The notes beneath the pieces are model-generated. The model searched no databases. It was not told the DNA's origin and saw nothing but the letters and a program-made list of their open reading frames with translations. DNA of 64,000 nt from CAVTWY01 sp963738615 (GTDB lineage Bacteria > Pseudomonadota > Gammaproteobacteria > Burkholderiales > Burkholderiaceae_C). Positions 54,558 through 62,817 of this stretch are shown here, piece after piece. The stretch covers positions 744,001-808,000 of the forward strand of contig CAVTXI010000004.1 of NCBI GenBank assembly GCA_963738615.1, given 5' to 3'. Each line of letters begins with the position of its first letter. Position 1 is the stretch's first letter. The translations under genes were made by a program, and so were the position numbers.

Positions 54558-55529
54558 TTAGCGCGGCGGCAGCGGCGACGCAAGCAGCAACACCAGCCGC
54601 CGCGGCCCGCGGCCGCCATCCCATTGCCACAGCCCGCCATCGGCGTCGAACGCGATCGTCGCGGTGTCGCCCGCCGCGACCGCGACCACGCGGCCCATCA
54701 ACTTCGACGGCGTGATCGCGAAGCCCTCGCCCCAACCCCACAAGCTGCCGTCGCCGCGGATCGCCAGCGTGTGCTTCGACCCCGTGGCAATCGCGACCGC
54801 ACCGTCGAACAGCGGCCCCCAACGGTCGGCCTTGTCGCCCAGGCCGTGCGACGACAACGGGCCGAAGCGGTTGCCCCCGGTGCCCATCACCGTGCCATCG
54901 CGCCGCAGGTGCACGCTGTGGCCGGTGTGCGCGCGCACGGCCACCGCGTCGGCAGCGGTGGCCACGTAGTTGGCCGTGGCGCGCAGCAGGCCGTCGCCGT
55001 ACTGGCCGCGATGCGCCAGGCCCTTGACGTGCACACGACCGTCACGCGTGACCAGATAGTCGGCGCTGTCGCCCACGCACGCATCGATCACGTCCGCTGC
55101 ACCAGCCACACCAGCCACACCCGCCACACCCATCATCACGCGCACCACGACATCGTCTGTGCCGGCCTGCCACGCCGCGCCGTCACGGTCGATCGCGATC
55201 CAGCCCGATGCCCCGGCCGCCACACGAACCACGCCGCTGCGCAAGGGCACCGCCGCGCGCGCTGTCTCGGCCGACGTCCAACGCAGCAACTCGCCGCCGG
55301 GCGTGACGCCATACCAACCGTCGCGCGACACCGCCACCTGCGCGATACCGCCGCGCAGCGCGCGCGGCGCGCCGGCGCCGTCCCACCCGTACACCGTGCC
55401 GTCGACCAACGCCGCATGACGGTCGTAGTACGACGCCAGGCGCGGATGCGAGGCGTCGGCGAAGGCGGATTCGGGTGCTAGGGTCAACACAAGCAAGGCC
55501 AGGTTGGCGAGGGCAGCACGGCGGTGCAT
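54558..55529 (-). CDS. RCC1-like beta-propeller protein, exported
   Basis: A 323-residue protein with an N-terminal signal peptide (LANLALLVLTLAPESAFA). It carries about six RCC1-type units such as VTRDGRVHVKGLAHRGQYGDGL, HSVHLRRDGTVMGTGGNRFGPL, HTLAIRGDGSLWGWGEG and ATIAFDADGGLWQWDGG. A run GVAGVAGVAGAA comes from a nine-base tandem repeat near 55100-55130. RCC1-like proteins in bacteria are poorly understood; a periplasmic binding or structural role is possible. Confidence 0.8.
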   Translation of the reverse strand: MHRRAALANLALLVLTLAPESAFADASHPRLASYYDRHAALVDGTVYGWDGAGAPRALRGGIAQVAVSRDGWYGVTPGGELLRWTSAETARAAVPLRSGVVRVAAGASGWIAIDRDGAAWQAGTDDVVVRVMMGVAGVAGVAGAADVIDACVGDSADYLVTRDGRVHVKGLAHRGQYGDGLLRATANYVATAADAVAVRAHTGHSVHLRRDGTVMGTGGNRFGPLSSHGLGDKADRWGPLFDGAVAIATGSKHTLAIRGDGSLWGWGEGFAITPSKLMGRVVAVAAGDTATIAFDADGGLWQWDGGRGPRRLVLLLASPLPPR

Positions 55530-55567
55530 GGGGTTCGAATCAGTGACCTCGAGGTGGTTCGCGGGGG

Positions 55568-56119
55568 CTACGGGCGCGCACTCCGGGCCATGGCCCCAAG
55601 CAACTTCAGCTGCTCCGTCTGCATCAGCAGCAACTCATCCCACTGCTTCACGCGCAGCAGGTCGATCTTTTCGTGAAGCAACATGATTTCCAGCTCGGCC
55701 TTGAGGTTGACCTCGTAGTCATGCTCGGCCGAGATGCGGTCTTTCTCGGCCTGCCGGTTCTGCGACATCAGGATGACCGGCGCCTGAATCGCAGCCAGCA
55801 TCGACAGGAAGAGGTTAAGCAGGATGTACGGGTACGGGTCGAACGTGTTTCCGCGGCTGATCAGCAGCCAGGCGTTAAGCACGACCCACACGACCATGAC
55901 GGAGGCAAACAATCCGACGAACGTCCACGACCCGCCGAACGAAGCCACCGCGTCCGCGGCGCGCTGGCCCGGGGTGGGCGGCATGGCAAAGTCATTCGCC
56001 AGGTTGCGTGCAACGTGCGTTCGCTGCGCCACATGGCGCGTGACCTTCTTCGCTGGCTCGTCCAGGGCCTCGTAGGCCACGCCCATCAGTTTCGTCGCGA
56101 TCTCGTCGTGGTTGCGCAT
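55568..56119 (-). CDS. DUF1003 membrane protein
   Basis: A 183-residue protein of the DUF1003 family. Two adjacent helices (FVGLFASVMVVWVVLNAWLL, YPYILLNLFLSMLAAIQAPV) form a hairpin, preceded by the conserved GQRAADAVASFGGSWTF. After it comes the conserved ILMSQNRQAEKDRISAEHDY and a charged coiled-coil tail (KAELEIMLLHEKIDLLRVKQW). The start at 56119 is chosen because conserved sequence begins soon after. Function unknown. Confidence 0.88.
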   Translation of the reverse strand: MRNHDEIATKLMGVAYEALDEPAKKVTRHVAQRTHVARNLANDFAMPPTPGQRAADAVASFGGSWTFVGLFASVMVVWVVLNAWLLISRGNTFDPYPYILLNLFLSMLAAIQAPVILMSQNRQAEKDRISAEHDYEVNLKAELEIMLLHEKIDLLRVKQWDELLLMQTEQLKLLGAMARSARP

Positions 56120-56181
56120 GGGGTGCTCCAGCCGAAGGGGTGGTCGGCCAATGGGCAGATCATGCGGCCGCCGCCGAAGCA

Positions 56182-57213
56182 CTAAACCATGCGCCCCGCG
56201 CTGGCCAGCACGGCACGCGCTTCGCTCATCATCCGCTCGACCACCTGCTGGGCCGGCGCAATGTCATGGATCAAACCCACGCCCTGGCCCGCCAGGAAGG
56301 GCATCTCTTCCCAATCGGCCTTGGTCTCGGGGGTGGGCAACAGCACGTTGAACTTGCGCAGCGTCATGGCTTGGCCGCCAAGCACCGTGCTGCCGATCTC
56401 GGGCTGCGTCGCCAGGGCCTCGGCCGTGGCGGGCACTTCGGCCAGACGGTGATTCCATTCGCGCACCACGCGGTTCGCGATCACGCGCATCGGGTTGAAG
56501 CCCGGGTTGTCGGGCCCGAAGATCGAACTGAGCGTGGTGTCGCTGCCGGCCGCGTTCACCAACCGGCGCTTGTGTTCGTCGTGTACCGCGGCTTCGTTCG
56601 TGGCGACCAGGCGCGTGCCGACCCACACGCCGTCAGCGCCCAGCATCAGCGCCGCGGCCACGCCGCGCCCGTCTGACACACCGCCCGCTGCCAGCAACAG
56701 CGTGTGATCGCCCATGGCGTCACGCATGGCCGGTACCAGCGCGAACGTGGGCATGCTGCCGTAGTTGTGGCCACCGGCCTCGTTGCCCTGCGCCACGATC
56801 ACGTCGACCCCATCGCCCACGGCACGCCGCGCCGCTTCGATGGTGCCCACCTGCTCCCACACCGTGCAGCCGGCATCCTTCAACAACTTGATCACCGCGG
56901 GTGTCGGGTGCCCCCAATGGAACGACACCGCAGGCACCTTTTCTTCGGCACAGATGCGCGCCTGCACCTCGTGATCGAAGGGCGTCAGAAAGTTGATGTG
57001 AAAAGGCCCAGCCGCAGCAGCCTTCAGCGCCTGCACCATGGCGCGCACCACATCCGGCGGCAGCAGCCCGGCACCGATGGCGCCAACACCTCCCGCCCGA
57101 GCCACCGCGATGGCCAACGGCGGCGACCAGCCCGCGAACGCCATGCCCGCCTGAGCGATCGGGTAGCGGATGGAGAAGCGTTCAGTGAAGCGGGTACGGA
57201 TCGAGTCGGGCAT
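56182..57213 (-). CDS. NAD(P)H-dependent flavin oxidoreductase (nitronate monooxygenase family)
   Basis: A 343-residue TIM-barrel FMN enzyme of the 2-nitropropane dioxygenase/nitronate monooxygenase family. FSIRYPIAQAGMAFAGWSPPLAIAVARAGGVGAIG is the standard opening; VIVAQGNEAGGHNYGSMPTF binds FMN and holds the catalytic His of class I enzymes; LLAAGGVSDGRGVAAALMLGADGVWVGTRL binds phosphate. It detoxifies nitronates or acts as a quinone/enoyl reductase in related members. It is divergent from the XRE gene across a region containing that gene's operator. Confidence 0.9.
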   Translation of the reverse strand: MPDSIRTRFTERFSIRYPIAQAGMAFAGWSPPLAIAVARAGGVGAIGAGLLPPDVVRAMVQALKAAAAGPFHINFLTPFDHEVQARICAEEKVPAVSFHWGHPTPAVIKLLKDAGCTVWEQVGTIEAARRAVGDGVDVIVAQGNEAGGHNYGSMPTFALVPAMRDAMGDHTLLLAAGGVSDGRGVAAALMLGADGVWVGTRLVATNEAAVHDEHKRRLVNAAGSDTTLSSIFGPDNPGFNPMRVIANRVVREWNHRLAEVPATAEALATQPEIGSTVLGGQAMTLRKFNVLLPTPETKADWEEMPFLAGQGVGLIHDIAPAQQVVERMMSEARAVLASAGRMV

Positions 57214-57262
57214 GGGTTTGCTCCGGGGGTGGTTGCTGAAGCCCATATTGCACCTGCCAGTA

Positions 57263-57282
57263 ATGTCGAATATATTCGACAT
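57263..57282. promoter_or_regulatory. Perfect 20-bp palindromic operator of the XRE/AbiEii module
   Basis: ATGTCGAATATATTCGACAT is exactly self-complementary. It ends 21 bases before the XRE antitoxin start and is much more AT-rich than its surroundings, overlapping the likely promoter. XRE antitoxins typically bind such palindromes to repress their own operon. Confidence 0.75.
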
Positions 57283-57303
57283 CTTTGAACCATAGAGCGC
57301 AAC

Positions 57304-57795
57304 ATGTCGGGGTTGAATCTGAGTGAGGTCGGTGATCTCGTGCGCTTCCGCCGCGAAGCCTTGGGCTTGTCTCAGCAGCGGCTTGCGAAGTTGGCTGACC
57401 TGTCGCGCGCCACCATCAATCAGCTCGAGACGGGTGCGCTGGTCGATCTGGGCGTGCGAAAGCTGGCCGCACTTCTGGACTTGCTTGGCCTGAGTCTCGA
57501 GGCGGGCCAACGCGACGCACCGCGTGGCGGTCTGCGAATGGCAAGCCGCACGGCGAGCGTGAGCTACAAGACTCGGCTTGACGCAAAGGCATTGGCGCGA
57601 GCCCTGGCGACCGGCGATCTGCCGTCACAGTGGGTGCCGCACGTGTCCACGCTCATCGATGAAGCACCGCTACCGATCCTGGTTTCGGCCGTCGAAGAGG
57701 CCGCGCAGTCGCAGGGCGTGCCGGCCAAGCGTGTCTGGCAGCACCTTGCGCGTTGGGCAGCTGATTTCCGCTCGCCTCGATCGGCGTGGGTTTGA
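57304..57795 (+). CDS. XRE-family HTH protein, probable antitoxin
   Basis: A 163-residue protein. The helix-turn-helix is at about residues 9-62 (VGDLVRFRREALGLSQQRLA, LADLSRATINQLETGALVDL). A C-terminal helical region (AKALARALATGDLPSQWVPH, VEEAAQSQGVPAKRVWQHLA) is the probable toxin-neutralising or regulatory part. It precedes the AbiEii-like gene by 18 bases, which indicates an operon. AbiE systems usually use a wHTH AbiEi antitoxin, so an XRE partner is a variant layout. Confidence 0.8.
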   Translation: MSGLNLSEVGDLVRFRREALGLSQQRLAKLADLSRATINQLETGALVDLGVRKLAALLDLLGLSLEAGQRDAPRGGLRMASRTASVSYKTRLDAKALARALATGDLPSQWVPHVSTLIDEAPLPILVSAVEEAAQSQGVPAKRVWQHLARWAADFRSPRSAWV

Positions 57796-57813
57796 TCGAT
57801 CGTCGCTCCAGGC

Positions 57814-58506
57814 ATGCCGAAACCATCGCGCCCACTGCCGAATGGTCCGTGGCGTGACCTCTTTGGGCACGCGCTGGCGTTGATCGACGGCATCGCCACC
57901 CGCGGCATCGCCAACCCGTTCTGGACCTTCGGCGGCGGCACGGTGCTGATGCTGCGTTACCAGCACCGGCGCAGCAAAGACGTCGACATCTTCGTGCCGG
58001 ATCCGCAGTACCTGGGTTACGTCACTCCCAGGCTCAGCGATCTCGCCGAGTCCATTGCCGCCGATTACGTGGAAGGTGCGGGCTACGTCAAGCTCATTCG
58101 CCCGGAAGGTGAGATCGACTTCGTAGCCTCGACCAACCTGACCGACGACCCGTTCGAAACCTGGACGTTGCTGCGCCGACGTGTTCGTGTCGAGACGGCG
58201 TCGGAGATCATCGCGAAGAAGCTTTGGCACCGCGGCGACCGCTTCAACGCGCGTGACCTGTTTGACCTGTCACTGGTGATCGAGCGTGAGCCAGAAGCCT
58301 TACGAAGCGCTGCGCCATTCCTGCTGCGCCATCGAGACGAAGCACTCGCGCAACTCGAGCAGCGCGAGGCTGTTCTCAGGGCGCAGTTCGAAGCGATTGA
58401 CGTGCTGGGTTATCGACCAACGTTCGACGACGCTTCGGCTCGAGCCAAGGCGTTCCTGAAGGGTCTATCGGCCCCCGTACCGAAGACCGCCAAGAACAAG
58501 CGGTGA
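57814..58506 (+). CDS. Nucleotidyltransferase AbiEii/AbiGii-type toxin
   Basis: A 230-residue nucleotidyltransferase-fold protein. The key motif is FGGGTVLMLRYQHRRSKDVDIF, with GGGT and the catalytic DxD (KDVDIF). A third acidic position fits EGEIDFVAS. RVETASEIIAKKLWHRGDRFNARDLFDL is the conserved C-terminal block. Related MenT/AbiEii toxins transfer nucleotides to tRNA acceptor stems and block translation; activity here is inferred. Together with the XRE gene it forms a candidate type IV-like or type II toxin-antitoxin pair with possible phage-abortive function. Confidence 0.82.
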   Translation: MPKPSRPLPNGPWRDLFGHALALIDGIATRGIANPFWTFGGGTVLMLRYQHRRSKDVDIFVPDPQYLGYVTPRLSDLAESIAADYVEGAGYVKLIRPEGEIDFVASTNLTDDPFETWTLLRRRVRVETASEIIAKKLWHRGDRFNARDLFDLSLVIEREPEALRSAAPFLLRHRDEALAQLEQREAVLRAQFEAIDVLGYRPTFDDASARAKAFLKGLSAPVPKTAKNKR

Positions 58507-58520
58507 CGCTAGCATCCCCT

Positions 58521-58982
58521 ATGTCCGACGACATCGCCTTCCTGCGCCGCGTGCTGACCGCCTGCCGCACGATCGCGGTGGTGGGTCTGTCAGCCGAATG
58601 GCACCGCCCCAGCTACTTCGCCGCGAAGTACATGCAGCAGCACGGCTGGCGCATCGTGCCGGTGAACCCGCGCTACGAGCAGATCCTGGGCGAGCGCTGC
58701 TACGCGAAGCTGGAAGACATACCCCACCCTGTCGATATGGTCGACGTCTTCCGCCGCGAGGCCGACGTGCCGCCGATCGCGCGCAGCGCCGTCGCCATCG
58801 GCGCCAAGTGCCTATGGCAGCAGTTGGGTGTGAAGAGCGCCGAAGGTGAGCGCATTGCCGTCGAGGCCGGGCTCGAGTCGGTGATGGACCGCTGCGTGAA
58901 GATCGAGCACGCGCGCATCTTCGGCGGGCTGAAGTGGGTTGGCGTGAACACGAAGGTGATTTCGGCTCGGCGTCCTCACTGA
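58521..58982 (+). CDS. CoA-binding domain protein (YccU-like)
   Basis: A 153-residue Rossmann-fold protein. TIAVVGLSAEWHRPSYFAAKYMQQHGWRIVPVNPRY is the CoA-binding signature, followed by DIPHPVDMVDVFRREADVPPIARSAV and AIGAKCLWQQLGV. ATG 58521 is used in preference to 58503 because similarity starts there. The molecular role of stand-alone CoA-binding domain proteins is not established. It starts 14 bases after the AbiEii-like gene, probably by chance packing. Confidence 0.88.
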   Translation: MSDDIAFLRRVLTACRTIAVVGLSAEWHRPSYFAAKYMQQHGWRIVPVNPRYEQILGERCYAKLEDIPHPVDMVDVFRREADVPPIARSAVAIGAKCLWQQLGVKSAEGERIAVEAGLESVMDRCVKIEHARIFGGLKWVGVNTKVISARRPH

Positions 58983-58986
58983 CCGA

Positions 58987-59018
58987 CCTGAACCCTTCGA
59001 CAAGTTCAGGGCGAACGG
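58987..59018. repeat. Dispersed hairpin repeat, copy 1
   Basis: CCCTTCGACAAGTTCAGG leads to GCGAACGG (58993-59018), and CCTGAAC at 58987 pairs with GTTCAGG at 59004. This CCCTTCGACAAGCTCAGGGCGAACGG type is a widespread intergenic repeat in many proteobacteria. An inverted copy lies on the other side of metY. Confidence 0.6.
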
Positions 59019-59034
59019 ACTACACACCACCACC

Positions 59035-60318
59035 ATGCCCGACCACGTCTTCAAACCCGAAACCCTGGCCATCCACGCCGGCCAGATTCCCGACGCAGCC
59101 ACCGGCGCGCGGGCACTGCCGATCTACCAGACGACGAGCTTCGTCTTCGACAGCGCCGACCACGCGGCCAGCCTGTTCAACCTGCAGACCTTCGGCAACG
59201 TCTACTCGCGCCTGAGCAACCCCACCGTCGCCGCATTCGAAGAACGCATGGCCGCACTGGAAGGCGCACGCGCCGCGGTGGCCTGCGCGTCGGGCATGGC
59301 CGCCGAATCCACCGCGCTGACCACGCTGCTGCAAGCCGGCGACCACGTGGTGGCTGCCGGTGCGCTGTACGGCGGCACGGTCACGATGCTGGCCGTCAAC
59401 CTTCGCAAGTTCGGCATCGACACCACCTTCGTCGACGCCCGCGACCCCGCCGCTTTCGCCGCCGCCATGCGCCCGAACACGCGCGCAGTATTCGCCGAAT
59501 CTCTCGGCAACCCGAGCCTGATCGTGCTGGACATTGCCGCCGTGGCCGACGTAGCGCACGCCCACGGCGTTCCACTGATCGTCGACAACACGGTCCCCAG
59601 CCCCTTCCTGTGCAACCCCTGCGCATTCGGCGCCGACATCGTCGTGCACTCGGCCACCAAGTACCTGGCCGGCCACGGCACCACGCTTGCCGGCGTGATC
59701 GTCGAAGCCGGCACCTTCCCCTGGCACAACGGCAAGTACCCCGGCATGACCGACCCTTCACCGGGCTATCACGGCGTGAAGTTCTACGAAACCTTCGGCG
59801 ACTTCGCCTTCACGATGCGCTGCCGCATGGAAGGCCTGCGCGTACACGGCGCCGCGTTAAGCCCGATGAGCGCGTGGCAAGTACTACAAGGCGTCGAGAC
59901 GCTGCCCCTGCGCATGGAACGCCACTGCCGCAACGCCCTCGACGTCGCGAAGTTCTTGCAAGCGCACCCGGCGGTCAGTTGGGTGAACTATCCCGGCCTG
60001 GAAGACCACCCGCAGCACGCATTGCTGCAAAAGCAGATGCGCGGCGCGTCAGGGCTGCTGGCGTTTGGTGTGAAGGGGGGTGTCAACAACGGAATCACCT
60101 TCATCGAAAGCGCACAGTTCATGAGCCACTTGGTGAACATCGGCGACACGCGCACGCTCGTGAGCCATCCGGCGAGTACCACGCACCGGCAACTGGACGA
60201 GGAACAGCAGCGGGCGGCGGGGGTGTTGCCGGACATGGTGCGGATATCGGTCGGGTTGGAGCACATCGACGACATTCTTTGGGATGTGGATCAGGCGTTG
60301 GGGAGGGCTTGTGCGTAA
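59035..60318 (+). CDS. metY: O-acetylhomoserine aminocarboxypropyltransferase (sulfhydrylase)
   Basis: A 427-residue PLP enzyme that makes homocysteine (or methionine) from O-acetylhomoserine and sulfide (or methanethiol). ETLAIHAGQIPDAATGARALPIYQTTSFVF is the family opening, YSRLSNPTVAAFEERMAALEG and ASGMAAESTAL bind substrate and cofactor, and the PLP Lys is in VHSATKYLAGHGTTLAGVIV. NIGDTRTLVSHPASTTHRQL is the C-terminal signature. The family length and GDTRTLV block favour MetY over cystathionine synthase. It is flanked by two oppositely oriented dispersed repeats. Confidence 0.92.
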   Translation: MPDHVFKPETLAIHAGQIPDAATGARALPIYQTTSFVFDSADHAASLFNLQTFGNVYSRLSNPTVAAFEERMAALEGARAAVACASGMAAESTALTTLLQAGDHVVAAGALYGGTVTMLAVNLRKFGIDTTFVDARDPAAFAAAMRPNTRAVFAESLGNPSLIVLDIAAVADVAHAHGVPLIVDNTVPSPFLCNPCAFGADIVVHSATKYLAGHGTTLAGVIVEAGTFPWHNGKYPGMTDPSPGYHGVKFYETFGDFAFTMRCRMEGLRVHGAALSPMSAWQVLQGVETLPLRMERHCRNALDVAKFLQAHPAVSWVNYPGLEDHPQHALLQKQMRGASGLLAFGVKGGVNNGITFIESAQFMSHLVNIGDTRTLVSHPASTTHRQLDEEQQRAAGVLPDMVRISVGLEHIDDILWDVDQALGRACA

Positions 60319-60321
60319 CAC

Positions 60322-60347
60322 CCGTTCGGGCTGAGTTTGTCGAAGCC
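60322..60347. repeat. Dispersed hairpin repeat, copy 2 (inverted)
   Basis: CCGTTCGGGCTGAGTTTG leads to TCGAAGCC. Its complement aligns with the copy at 58993-59018 at most positions (CTTCGACAA, then TCAG, then CGAACGG). It lies just after the metY stop and may help terminate its transcript. Confidence 0.55.
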
Positions 60348-60427
60348 TGCGACGTTGCGCCGGTCAAACGTAAATCCCCCGACACACTTGTTATCCTTGC
60401 GCCATCAAACCCAGGGAGCAGTAGGGT

Positions 60428-61486
60428 ATGTTGATCAAAGCCGCAGGTGATCGCGAGCGCGACGTCCGGGTATTGAACGAATTGCTGGAACACCCCGCGG
60501 CGTCGAAAGACGTGCAGGCACGCATCCAGGACGAGATACGGAAGATTCGGGGTGGCGCCAAAGGCGAAGCCGAGGCTGCCTACGAAATCGACTTCCACTT
60601 CGGCCCGTCGCGCAACTGGGCCGTCATCCATGATCTGCGGCTGGAATGGCAAGGCCGCGTGGCGCAGATCGATCACCTGCTGATCGGCCGCTGGCTAACG
60701 ATCTGGGCCTGCGAGTCAAAGCACTTCTCGCAAGGCGTGAAGATCAACGAAGAAGGCGAATTCACCGCCTTCTGGGGACGCGTGCCGTATGGCGTGCCCT
60801 CCCCCCTCGAGCAGAACCGCAAACACATCATCGTGCTGAAAGACGTGTTGTCGAGTTCGCTCGTGCAACTGCCGTCGCGCCTGGGCATACCACTGCGCCC
60901 CTCGTTCGAAAGCGTGGTGCTGATCAGCAAGGGCGCGAACATCACGCGGCCGAAGCCAACGGTCGATGGCCTGGACCGCGTGATCAAAAGCGACCAGTTG
61001 CGCAGCTACATCGACCGCGAGCTCGAGCATAGGTCAACGCTTGCGTCAATGGCGAAGCTGGTCAGCTCGGAAACCATCGAACAACTGGCACGACAGGTTG
61101 CCGCGCTGAACCGGCCGATCGAGTTCGACTGGCACGCCCGCTTCGGGTTGCCCGTCGTGCCACGGGGCACGCCCTCACCACCAGCACCTCGAACCGCGCC
61201 GCCGCAGGTGACAACCCCTCAACTGCCGTCAACCACCACCACCGACGACCCGCACGAAGGCAGGCTGTCCACATCCAAGTTCGCCGCGGCACGCGGGTGG
61301 AAGACGGGCGAGGCGCTGGATAAGCTCGTGGCGGTCGAGTATCTCGAAAAGCAAGGCGACGGTCATCGGTTGACCGACCGCGGGTATCAGGTTGGTGGGC
61401 GGTTTGTGGAGAAGAGTCGGTACGGGGCGTACTTTCTGTGGCCGCAGGACTTGGCGCTTGTCGGGGGAAACGGAACGGCTGCGTAA
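60428..61486 (+). CDS. NERD (nuclease-related domain) protein
   Basis: A 352-residue protein. The N-terminal NERD domain has GAKGEAEAAYEIDFHFG (E47, E49), RVAQIDHLLIG (D82) and the ExK motif in WACESKHF (E96, K98), the restriction-endonuclease-like active-site pattern. NRKHIIVLKDVL and SVVLISKGANI follow. After a Pro/Thr-rich linker (about residues 245-270) a C-terminal winged-helix-like region (STSKFAAARGWKTGEALDKL, LTDRGYQVGGRFVEK) may bind nucleic acid or act as a sensor. NERD proteins are often plasmid- or defence-linked; the role is unproven. Start ATG 60428 follows a short gap after the repeat. Confidence 0.82.
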   Translation: MLIKAAGDRERDVRVLNELLEHPAASKDVQARIQDEIRKIRGGAKGEAEAAYEIDFHFGPSRNWAVIHDLRLEWQGRVAQIDHLLIGRWLTIWACESKHFSQGVKINEEGEFTAFWGRVPYGVPSPLEQNRKHIIVLKDVLSSSLVQLPSRLGIPLRPSFESVVLISKGANITRPKPTVDGLDRVIKSDQLRSYIDRELEHRSTLASMAKLVSSETIEQLARQVAALNRPIEFDWHARFGLPVVPRGTPSPPAPRTAPPQVTTPQLPSTTTTDDPHEGRLSTSKFAAARGWKTGEALDKLVAVEYLEKQGDGHRLTDRGYQVGGRFVEKSRYGAYFLWPQDLALVGGNGTAA

Positions 61487-61614
61487 GGCCGCGCGTGCTG
61501 CCAAGCGACCAGCGTACTTCCGCTGGTTGCCAGGAGACTCCTGCCTGCATTGGGTCGATTCCGGGACCGCCTCAGGGCTCGCCGAGGTGCGTGCGGCGTC
61601 GTGCCTTGCCCCTC

Positions 61615-62649
61615 TTACTGCCCAAACGCCCGATCGAAAAACGCAGGAAGCTCCTGCTGCATGCGCCGTAACAACGCCGCCCGATCAAAGCCCGGCGGGT
61701 TGGCTGCGATGTCGCCGTCCTCGGTCACGATGGGCGAACTCGGTGAATCCATGAACGCGAAATGCCACGCGTTGACCACCTGATGGAATTGCGCCTGCGG
61801 CATGTGGTGGGCGACCCACTGGGCGTGAAAACGCGGGACCAGGAAGCGGTCATGCTCTGCGCCGTAGATCGCGGTGGGGATGCGGATCTTGCTTAGCGAG
61901 GCGGGGTCGAGCACCGCGCCCACCGGCGCCATCGCCACCACCGCGCGCACCCGTGGGTCGACCAGCGGCGGCTGCGTTGGCGGCGGTGCCAATGCGGCGC
62001 TGCCGGCTGGCGGCGCTGCGCGGCCAAGGCCGCAGAAGATCGGATCCTCGGCCCGATGGGTTTCGCAATGCGCGGCCAGACGCGCCCCGTCGGGCTGGCC
62101 ACCGGCCAAGGCCAATACGGTGTAGCCGCCCGCGGAGTGACCGATGGCGCCGATGCGGTGCCCCTTGGCGTCTTTGGCAATGCGTTCACTCCAGACGGGG
62201 TCACGCAGCACGGCGTCGAGCACGTGGGACACATGTTGCGGCCGTTCGCGGAAATAGCGCCCGGCCCCCTGTTGCAGCAGCGAGCGGTCTTGCCAGTTGT
62301 CGCCCGGGTGCCGCAGCGCAGCCACCAAGTACCCGTGTCGCGCCAGCGCCTCGGCCAGGCTGCTGTGGCCCAGCTCGGTGCCGCCCGTTCCGTGGCTGAT
62401 CACGATCAACCCCTTGAACGCCGCGTCGGGCGGGGCCTGGATGGCAACCTGGACGGTGAACGGGCCCATGGGTATGGCGCGCGACTGCGCCTGCGTCGGG
62501 TAATACAGCGCCACCGCAACGCGCGCCATGCCCGACGAAGCCGGCGGAATATCGATCTGACGCCAACCCGCCTGGGTGGCCGCAGCCTGGGCGCACAGCA
62601 TCAGGCCAAGCGCGCCCAGGGCGGCGCGGCGGAGGTATCGGTGGGTCAT
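61615..62649 (-). CDS. Exported alpha/beta-hydrolase, dienelactone hydrolase-like
   Basis: A 344-residue protein with signal peptide RRAALGALGLMLCAQAAATQAG. The oxyanion region is IVISHGTGGTELGHSSLAEAL, the nucleophile Ser is in IGAIGHSAGGYTVLALAGG and the Asp in YGAEHDRFLVP, with His in VVNAWHFAFMD. It belongs to the group of predicted dienelactone hydrolases/platelet-activating-factor acetylhydrolase-like esterases. ATG 62649 is used because the upstream in-frame extension from 62718 lacks similarity. The 128 bases before it hold no gene. Confidence 0.88.
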   Translation of the reverse strand: MTHRYLRRAALGALGLMLCAQAAATQAGWRQIDIPPASSGMARVAVALYYPTQAQSRAIPMGPFTVQVAIQAPPDAAFKGLIVISHGTGGTELGHSSLAEALARHGYLVAALRHPGDNWQDRSLLQQGAGRYFRERPQHVSHVLDAVLRDPVWSERIAKDAKGHRIGAIGHSAGGYTVLALAGGQPDGARLAAHCETHRAEDPIFCGLGRAAPPAGSAALAPPPTQPPLVDPRVRAVVAMAPVGAVLDPASLSKIRIPTAIYGAEHDRFLVPRFHAQWVAHHMPQAQFHQVVNAWHFAFMDSPSSPIVTEDGDIAANPPGFDRAALLRRMQQELPAFFDRAFGQ

Positions 62650-62817
62650 GATGAGTCGCTCTCGTCTGTGTAATTGCAGATGGGAACGATCGTGAACCCG
62701 CGGGGCACATGCGGGCAACCGGCATGCGACGGACGCCTGATGCGCGGTCGCGAACGGCTGCCGCGGGTCGCGACGCGGGCTCGGCGGTGAGGCCTGCTGG
62801 CTCGATACAGACCGCTG

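Noticed and set aside
55080..55140. A short tandem repeat (ACCAGCCAC type) considered as a CRISPR or regulatory repeat
   Set aside because: It is a nine-base in-frame repeat inside the RCC1-like gene encoding Gly-Val-Ala units, without spacers.
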